Assembly (NCBI GenBank): GCA_036937835.1
Contig: CM072881.1
Span: 6,556,501-6,620,500, forward strand
Length of the DNA: 64,000 nt
Source: Pampus argenteus
Lineage: Eukaryota; Chordata; Actinopteri; Scombriformes; Stromateidae
Direction: 5' to 3'
In this document: positions 58,646 through 64,000 of the stretch, one piece after another
Numbering within the stretch: position 1 is the first letter of the stretch
How the letters are laid out: the number at the start of each line of letters is the position of its first letter
Translations under genes and position numbers: made by a program
Notes under the pieces: model-generated
What the model saw: only the letters and a program-made list of their open reading frames with translations
Database searches by the model: none
What the model was told of the DNA's origin: nothing

Positions 58646-59103
58646 GACGGCACTATGCAAAGTTTTAGGCACTTGAGATGTTTAGATTCCTATCTATAAT
58701 GCAATACCATCAGAAAGGCATCTGATCACTCCCAAATGTATGCTGCAGCATGCAGCAATGACCTCAAACATACAGCCAGAGTCATAAAGTGACAGGAAGA
58801 ACAAGGAGTCCTGTAACAGATGTTTTTGTGTCATGGAGTCAGTCTGGGATCACAAAAAGTGACAGAAGTTGCTGAAACAGCCTGAATCTACAGAAGATAC
58901 TTGAAACAACCAAAGCGCCAAGTACCTTAAAAACTGTGTGCAGGTGTACTGAGGAGAACCGATGCTGTTTTAAAGGCAAAGCCAGATCATACCAATTATT
59001 TATCTTATTTAGGTTTCTTCTGCTTACTGAACTTAGCTTGAAGTTATATCATAATATTCGTGGCATGACTTTTGAAAGCCTAAAACTTTTGCACTGAACT
59101 GTA
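58646..59103 (+). mobile_element. Tc1-family DNA transposon, deletion derivative
   Basis: Both ends are visible. The left has CACTATGCAAAGTTTTAGGC and the right has GCCTAAAACTTTTGCACTGA, then ACTGTA; these are inverted copies with a few changes. The interior keeps scraps of transposase in one orientation. NDLKHTARVIK (about 58758-58790) holds the second catalytic Asp. ESVWDHKK (about 58838-58861) holds the third acidic residue, and a stop follows at once. The N-terminal half and the first Asp are gone. It is a non-autonomous, inactive copy, distinct from the Tc1 derivative at 4859-5155. Confidence 0.8.
58750..58985 (+). pseudogene. Tc1-type transposase remnant (catalytic C-terminal half)
   Basis: Recognisable peptides in order are NDLKHTARVIK, ESVWDHKK, QPESTED and LKNCVQVY, all standard landmarks of the C-terminal half of fish Tc1 transposases. 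Between the first two, about 40 residues including the usual PxLNPIE segment are missing, so the region has both deletions and stops. Confidence 0.7.
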
Positions 59104-59109
59104 AATATA

Positions 59110-60375
59110 TATTAACAAAGACCTCTCATACAAAGACGTCATCCACCAAAAGAAGCCTGCATTCTACAAGCATATCAAGCATATCAAGTGAACTTTTTGA
59201 CCCCTCATATTTATAACTGAATATGGAAGATGCAAAATCTTTACCACACCGTCTCCTGATTTAATGTATACAAACATGATTATATTGGTACCAAACCTAA
59301 CATCTAATGATCATGATTTAATGTGCATATATTTGAAGCTCCTTGATATCAAAAAAAGCTTAGGACCTCCTATGCTACAGTATCAATTACTGCATATTTT
59401 AAGAGCTTAGTGGTAGGCAAAGCCCAATGGACAAATATTTGGCGTGTTCAAGCAAACATTTTCCCCAGTGTTTAATCGTAAGGGAGAACAGCAGACCTGT
59501 GTAGGTGTCCTTCAGTGAATCTCAGTGCTGCATAAACACTTGTGGTGGAAGGTGTTTACATGAATCTCCAGCAGACGTGTGTTCAGGCGTCCACGGAACA
59601 ACTTTAATGCGTCGGTGGCAAGGTCAATTTGACCTTCTTGAGAACTTGCGGTGAGCGTGTGTGTTTGTGACATACCTATTACAAACACACAGTGAATATG
59701 CTGCAGAACGTAGAGGAGTTTGGAATGAGCTGGGTCCTCCTCCCTCCTGTCTTGAGAGTATCTTTTGTTCGCAAAGGTTAAATGTCAGTATGTTTTACAA
59801 ATTACCAACGTTGTCTCAACAATTCAGGTTTCATGAGGAATAGAAGATTAGATAAAGCTGCAGTTATCGGAGTGTAGAACAAGCTATCAGTGCAATGTCA
59901 ATTACACATTTAGTAAGAGAACTTTGCACTTTTTGAGTCCTGTGATGGACTAAATACAATTTCAGAGAAAGTTTAAAACACAGTTCTGTTATTTATTTTT
60001 TTTAAATACAAGGTGACCACACTGGTCAGACCATCATTGTTAGAAAAGGGACAACAGTAAAGTCTGATGCTGTTGTTTGTTTAAACATTTAAATACTCAA
60101 CGCATCACAAAAAAAAAGAGAGAGAAAAAAGTATTGTAAATATTTTGCTGTCACCTTAAATGCAACTCAGATGTCAGAAAAACGAGGCTAAATGCCTTAA
60201 ATGTAAATGTGAAACCCAAGTATTGTCTTTCCCAGCTGGATGTCTGCAGGAGAGAAGTAGCCTCTCATAGGGGAGCCGTGTCCGCCTAATAAGACTACTG
60301 TATCTGAAGATGGATATGGACATTAAAATTCAGAGGAATGTTGGTGCAAAGATTCTCTTGAGATCGTCTTCATAT
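59110..60375. other. Gene-free stretch
   Basis: AT-rich, non-repetitive sequence with no supported gene. Short poly-A and T runs occur near 59996-60005 and 60110-60130. Confidence 0.6.
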
Positions 60376-60721
60376 TACCGTATTTTCACGACCAAAAGGC
60401 GCACCGTATGAAAAGGCGCAGTTTCATTTATGTGTGCCATTTCTGTATTTAACACACACATAGGGCGCACCTGACGATAGGGCGCACGTTTTATATACAT
60501 TTTATATACATTTTATATACTCTACAACCATACGTACGTCCGCCTTACAACAACACACACGCATACAAGTGTGCGTATTTAAAAAATAGATCGGGAGCAA
60601 AACTGAGTTTGGTTGTGCTTTATTCAAGTATTAATTACAAAGTAATAACATTTTCTAATCATCACTCAATAATCAATAGGCGTCGGCATGGTAAAAACAA
60701 GCACATTACCGGTAACAGTCA

Positions 60722-60845
60722 TTAATAAAATCCATCGAAGTCAAACTGTGGCGTAGCTCGCCCGGCGCTGCCTACCACTCTTCGTGAAGCTGTGGTCATC
60801 CATCGCTCCCACGCCGCTCGCAGCCTCACTTTGAACGGCCGGTCC
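60722..60845 (-). pseudogene. Pogo-type transposase C-terminal end (outer copy)
   Basis: On the minus strand this reads RPFKVRLRAAWERWMT, then a frame-disrupted stretch and a terminal FDFDGFY. RLRAAWERWM is a DDE-domain C-terminal helix landmark in this transposase branch, and an acidic tail ending in DFDGFY is typical. The plus-strand sequence of 60766-60844 recurs at 61218-61286 with a 12-bp difference, so the segment was duplicated in tandem around the inserted DNA. Confidence 0.7.
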
Positions 60846-61217
60846 CAAAGTGAGGCTGCCCCGCTTTGTGCGGGACAGTCCCGCATTTTGAAATTGAGAT
60901 AATGTCCCGCATTGTTATTGACAGTGGCACTTGATTTTTTTAAATGCAGTCTCACAGTAGGTAGGCTATAATCTGGCGTTTACGCAGCGCAAACAGCTGT
61001 GTGTGTGTGTATGTGGTCGGACTCGGGAGACGGGAGAGGCTGAGCTGTCATTAGGGGGCGGGCGGGGTGGGCTCTGTCAATCAAGCTAGACGCGGGTGCG
61101 CGCGCCCGCTGCACGGCAGCGCCAAAACAACAACAGCGTCGCATGCAGCAGCAGCCAGCAGGAGACATGGAGGAAAAAGATGGAAGCACTTGTAAAAAAA
61201 AAAAGTAAATGCAGCTA
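60846..61217. other. GC-rich foreign segment inside the pogo element
   Basis: These 372 bp do not read as transposase in any frame and lie between two copies of the transposase C-terminal segment. They contain CpG-rich sequence (GACGCGGGTGCGCGCGCCCG), an SP1-like GGGGGCGGGCGGGG (61051-61064), an inverted CCAAT-like box (TCAATCAAG), and an ATG at 61167 in moderate context opening MEEKDGSTCKKKK before a stop. A repeated phrase GTCCCGCATT occurs at 60880 and 60905. This looks like a captured promoter and first-exon fragment, of host or other-element origin. A hairpin (60820-60859, 14-bp arms) marks the left junction. Confidence 0.5.
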
Positions 61218-61463
61218 TAGGCGCTGCCTACCACTCTTCGTGAAGCTGTGTCCCACGCCGCTCGCAGCCTCACTTTGAACGGCCGGTTCACCTCCCGGAA
61301 TAACAGCAAGCGTAGCGTTCATCTGCTTCACTTTCTGTTTCACATCGGCTGTGAGATGCGCTCGCATAGAGTCACAAATCAGAAGCGACGGTGATGTGTG
61401 GAAAAAACCTCCCGGTCTCCTTACATACACCTGCCTCAGCCACTCCATCATATCCTCGTCCAT
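61215..61463 (-). pseudogene. Pogo-type transposase, DDE domain fragment
   Basis: The frame reads MDEDMMEWLRQVYVRRPGG and then LLICDSMRAHLTADVKQ, with MNATLAVIPGG following. The CDSMRAH block contains the second catalytic Asp of the DDE domain in pogo-like (POGK-type) transposases, and IPGG leads to the third acidic residue. After IPGG the sequence jumps to a C-terminal part (NRPFKVRLRAAW in another frame), so the segment with the last catalytic residue is deleted. Upstream, the join to the DNA-binding half also lacks the first catalytic Asp. The enzyme is therefore inactive. Confidence 0.85.
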
Positions 61464-61906
61464 CCAGCCCTTTTCGCCAGCTTTTCATAACAATCCGCCG
61501 GACGTCGCTGCGCTACTGTAGTCCTGGTCCGGATGGAAAAATTGCACCGTTTCATAAAACGCCAGCGCCAAGACGGACCTCCTTGGAAATGTTCACTTTT
61601 CATTTCCTCCGCTAGCGTTACTGCTCTGAGTCGGATGGTGACAGACGAAACGCTCCTCCTGCTCGCTCTTTGCTCAACGATCCATTGCTCGAGTCTTTCC
61701 TCTAACTCCGGCCACCTCGCTTTATGTCCGCGGAAACTCAGCTGAGTCTTCTTCACCTGTCGGAGCTCGTTCTCCAGCTTCCTCCACTTGCGAACCATCG
61801 ACTCGTTAATTTTATATTCTCTCGCGGCGGCTCGATTCCCATATTCCTCGGCGTAGCTGATAGCCTTCAGTTTAAACTGAGCTTCATAAGCGTGTCTCTT
61901 TGCCAT
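61448..61906 (-). pseudogene. Pogo-type transposase, DNA-binding half
   Basis: I place the start at MAKRHAYEAQFKLKAI (ATG at 61904-61906). An in-frame Met lies further upstream at 61981, but the homologous part begins here. Residues about 5-45 form a Brinker-type helix-turn-helix with GNRAAAREYKINESMVRKWR. Residues about 60-130 form a CENP-B-type HTH with ELEERLEQWIVEQRASRRSV and a WRWRFMKRCN block. Together they bind the transposon ends. The frame then runs into AKRAGWTRI and stops at a deletion junction; the expected catalytic domain continues in another frame (61215-61463). It is about 150 residues of an expected protein of several hundred. Confidence 0.88.
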
Positions 61907-62159
61907 TTTCAGGGTTGTTAAAACAACAATGTTCTGCATAAAGCACATACCTGTTCTTTTATACACAATCCACGCCCACACATCCCCCTCTCTACCACGT
62001 CCTACTCATGGTGGTCTCTTTTACGTCCGCCTTACAACAACAACAAAAACAACAACACACACATAGGGCGCACTGCACTATAGGGCGCACGTCACATTTT
62101 GAAAAAAATCTAAGACGTTTATATGCGCCTTATAGTCGTGAAAATACGGTATACTGATA

Positions 62160-63485
62160 CATTCATGTATGCAGAGACATATAGAGGAACATTCTCAGCT
62201 ATATGTGTATTACATTACTTGTGAGGAGCTTCCTTAATGACAATCATTACTTAACCCTAACCTTTATCTAACCCTGAACCCTGAGCCAAACCGAACACTG
62301 CCTGTTAGTGTATTCTAGCCTGTAGCTTGGGCAAATCTTCACTTTAAACCACCATACAGGGGTCTAGTGGAATCAACTAACCTTTTTATCATTAACTTAG
62401 GTTAATGTAAATGTATGTTTTACTCATTTTTTTTTAATCACCTAATTGTTTTATTTTACTGTTTTAGCTGAGCTTATAAACATGAGTTTATCTGACTTCT
62501 TTTGACTTGAAATAATGAGTTGAATGAATGTAATGCTGAGTGTTGATTGAACTCTAATTAAGATTCTAAAGAGCCATGATTATTAGCATATTAGCAGCCT
62601 TCCTAGCATGTATGTTTTGATGGATACAACTCCAGAAAACAGTCCCTTAACACCTAAACGTCTAATTTAACAAAGTACTGGGAGCTGCCAGATGTGTTGT
62701 ATTTGTGGAAGAAGTGGTTTTAGTGTGAACAGGCTTTTGTGCCAAATGAAGAATGTAACTGGAGAGCAAATATATCTGTAAAGTGTGTCAGCAGCTAGGT
62801 TTCCATCCAAGTGTAGCAAAAATTCTAACCAAACTTCTAGAAAATGCACAAAAGAAAAAATTTGTTCTGTTGTGAAAAGTGGAAAGCACCGCCAGCATTC
62901 AAAAGCCAGAAAACATAGGAACTGAGAAGTAGTCTGTGGTCACCACCTGCAGAAACCACTCCTTTATTGGGGGCGTCTTGCTAATTATCTATAATTTCCA
63001 CCTATTTGCACAATAGCATGTGAAATTGATTGCGTGGACAGTTTGATTTCACAGAATTGTGATTGACTCGTAGTTGCATTGTGTTGTTTAAGTGGACGTA
63101 GTACTGTGTAGGCCAGACAGGCTACTCACTGGTCTCAATATATACACTGAACATAAAACATATCACTAATGTTTTCTGTTGCAATGGAGAAAATGAGAAC
63201 TGCTTCCAATTCCTCAAATCAGTCATTTGCGTGGAGGTAGTGCTGATAAAATTAGTCTATTAACAGCCTCACATGCACAATGTAAATAATGTGAGACTCT
63301 TATCGATGTAAAAAATACCGCCGTTAATCTATTATCAAAATTGGGTTTGGAGCTGGGTCCTATAATAAGCAAACTGATGATTTTCACAGTGATATTTTAG
63401 CACGGATGTATACATATTTGCACTGTAGGGGGCGAGAACTAGTTTTTGAACCATTACACGCCTGTGAATTACCTGAACTACCACA
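62160..63485. other. Gene-free stretch
   Basis: No gene supported. At 62251-62285 there are degenerate CCCTAA-type units (AACCCTAACC, TAACCCTGAACCCTGA) following TACATTACTTGTGAGGAG, a phrase I associate with a dispersed fish repeat. The 5' part of the hAT derivative that follows may begin inside this interval, but its end could not be located. Confidence 0.55.
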
Positions 63486-63489
63486 CCAA

Positions 63490-63893
63490 ACGTGATAGTC
63501 TATCATGGATGCAGCCACGAAGCCGCAAGGCTTGCTTCAGAGAAAATTCATTTTTTAAAAGCCTCCCGATGGTGGCATCGACAAGACTAAGGTTGTGTGT
63601 ACCTTATGCAATGCAGAATTGGTTTACTGTAGGAGTTCTTCGAGTCTCAAATACCACCTGAATTCAAAGCATCCCTCAGTCAGTGATGCATTTTGCAAAC
63701 TGATGCATTTTGGCTCCTGTTCTAATGCATCCTCTGGCTTAAGAAACCCGTTCTCAAAGACTTACTTTTAGTCAGTACTTAGATATTTCGCATTCTTAAC
63801 GAGCCATTTTAATCTAGATTAATCTAGATTAATTTCAAGATTTCAGTGAGATTAATCTAGATTTTTTTTTTAATTAATCTATGCCCACCACTA
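63490..63893 (+). mobile_element. hAT DNA transposon, deletion derivative with BED finger
   Basis: The plus strand begins a transposase with a BED zinc finger and then jumps to the 3' end of the element. That end shows repeated AATCTAGATT units (63812-63870) and finishes AATCTATGCCCACCACTA at 63893. The complement TAGTGGTGGGCATAGATT is a hAT-type terminal repeat from memory. The next eight bases, CTATTAAT (63894-63901), would be the target duplication. The left terminal repeat was not identified, so the 5' limit is uncertain. The catalytic and dimerisation domains are missing. Confidence 0.65.
63505..63690 (+). pseudogene. hAT transposase N-terminus with BED zinc finger
   Basis: The ATG at 63505 opens MDAATKPQGLLQRKFIF, then a stop at 63556-63558. 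The same frame continues as KPPDGGIDKTKVVCTLCNAE, followed by SSSSLKYHLNSKHP. The C-x2-C (CTLC) and H-x4-H (HLNSKH) spacing with the S-S-L-K-Y-H-L stretch is a BED finger, which binds DNA in hAT transposases and in domesticated ZBED proteins. One in-frame stop and the loss of everything downstream make this a pseudogene. Confidence 0.75.
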
Positions 63894-64000
63894 CTATTAA
63901 TCCAGGTGTTGTCACCCTGAGGGTAAAGGAGTTGCAAAATAAATCTAAGGGGTGACAAAAAGAAACAAACAGGTTCTGTTTCATCAGCCTGCTCTAAATT

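Larger units (their letters stand above)
60378..62149 (-). mobile_element. Pogo-type DNA transposon with both ends and an internal foreign segment
   Basis: Terminal inverted repeats of about 26 bp are visible: CCGTATTTTCACGAC at 60378 and GTCGTGAAAATACGG ending at 62149, each continuing into an AAGGCGCA or TGCGCCTT block. A TA target duplication flanks the element (60376-60377 and 62150-62151). Subterminal GGGCGCAC motifs are repeated at both ends, as is the phrase GTCCGCCTTACAACAACA (60538-60555 and 62025-62042). The minus strand carries a transposase in pieces: DNA-binding half (61448-61906), part of the DDE domain (61215-61463), and the C-terminal end twice, separated by a 372-bp GC-rich segment. 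Total length is 1772 bp. Intact ends suggest it could still be mobilised in trans. Confidence 0.88.

Noticed and set aside
1..64000. CRISPR arrays, bacterial operons or phage
   Set aside because: The tandem repeats are microsatellites and all recognisable proteins are eukaryotic transposon remnants; nothing prokaryotic is seen.

Overview
This 64 kb window looks like the nuclear genome of a teleost, most likely a percomorph fish. It is AT-rich and packed with (CA)n, (TG)n, (AT)n and (CT)n microsatellites. It also carries remnants of typical fish repeats: Tc1, pogo and hAT DNA transposons, a Penelope-like element, an RTE-type LINE, and short dispersed repeats that I recognise from memory as percomorph families. 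I found no host protein-coding gene that I can support with confidence. Most long open frames are chance or run through microsatellites, and the recognisable proteins are broken transposases or reverse transcriptases. The window is therefore intergenic, or lies inside a very long intron.

Layout. 1-4150: unique-looking sequence with one exon-like block (617-725). 4185-4285 and 4859-5155: a dispersed repeat fragment and an internally deleted Tc1 element. 6805-7065: another dispersed repeat. 10050-12056: a decayed Penelope-like element with RT and GIY-YIG remnants, flanked by terminal copies in inverted orientation; the right copy carries a hammerhead-like motif. 13600-14560: a microsatellite cluster. 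16030-16374: a complete, recently inserted SINE-like element with a 5S rRNA head, a LINE-derived body and a perfect 13-bp target duplication. 20819-20856: a perfect 38-bp palindrome. 22075-22690: a TATA box, a short Kozak ORF and an AT-rich enhancer-like block. 24391-24399: a recursive-splice-like motif. 29845-30200 and 37375-37585: dispersed repeats. 34326-34560 and 34680-35405: a CpG-rich block abutting an RTE LINE fragment. 41969-42760: a pogo-type deletion derivative containing a 41-nt palindrome. 43130-43624: a hAT remnant. 58646-59103: a second Tc1 deletion derivative. 60378-62149: a pogo-type transposon with both ends, whose transposase gene is interrupted by a foreign GC-rich segment. 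63490-63893: a second hAT derivative with a BED finger.

The elements do not form a pathway. The common theme is non-autonomous derivatives: nearly every transposon keeps its ends, or pieces of the DNA-binding and catalytic domains, but has lost the middle. The strongest novelty candidates are the 5S-headed chimeric SINE (16030-16374), the pogo element carrying a captured segment (60378-62149), the Penelope element with inverted ends and a ribozyme-like motif, and the two perfect palindromes. Family assignments come from motif recognition and memory only; no database was searched.
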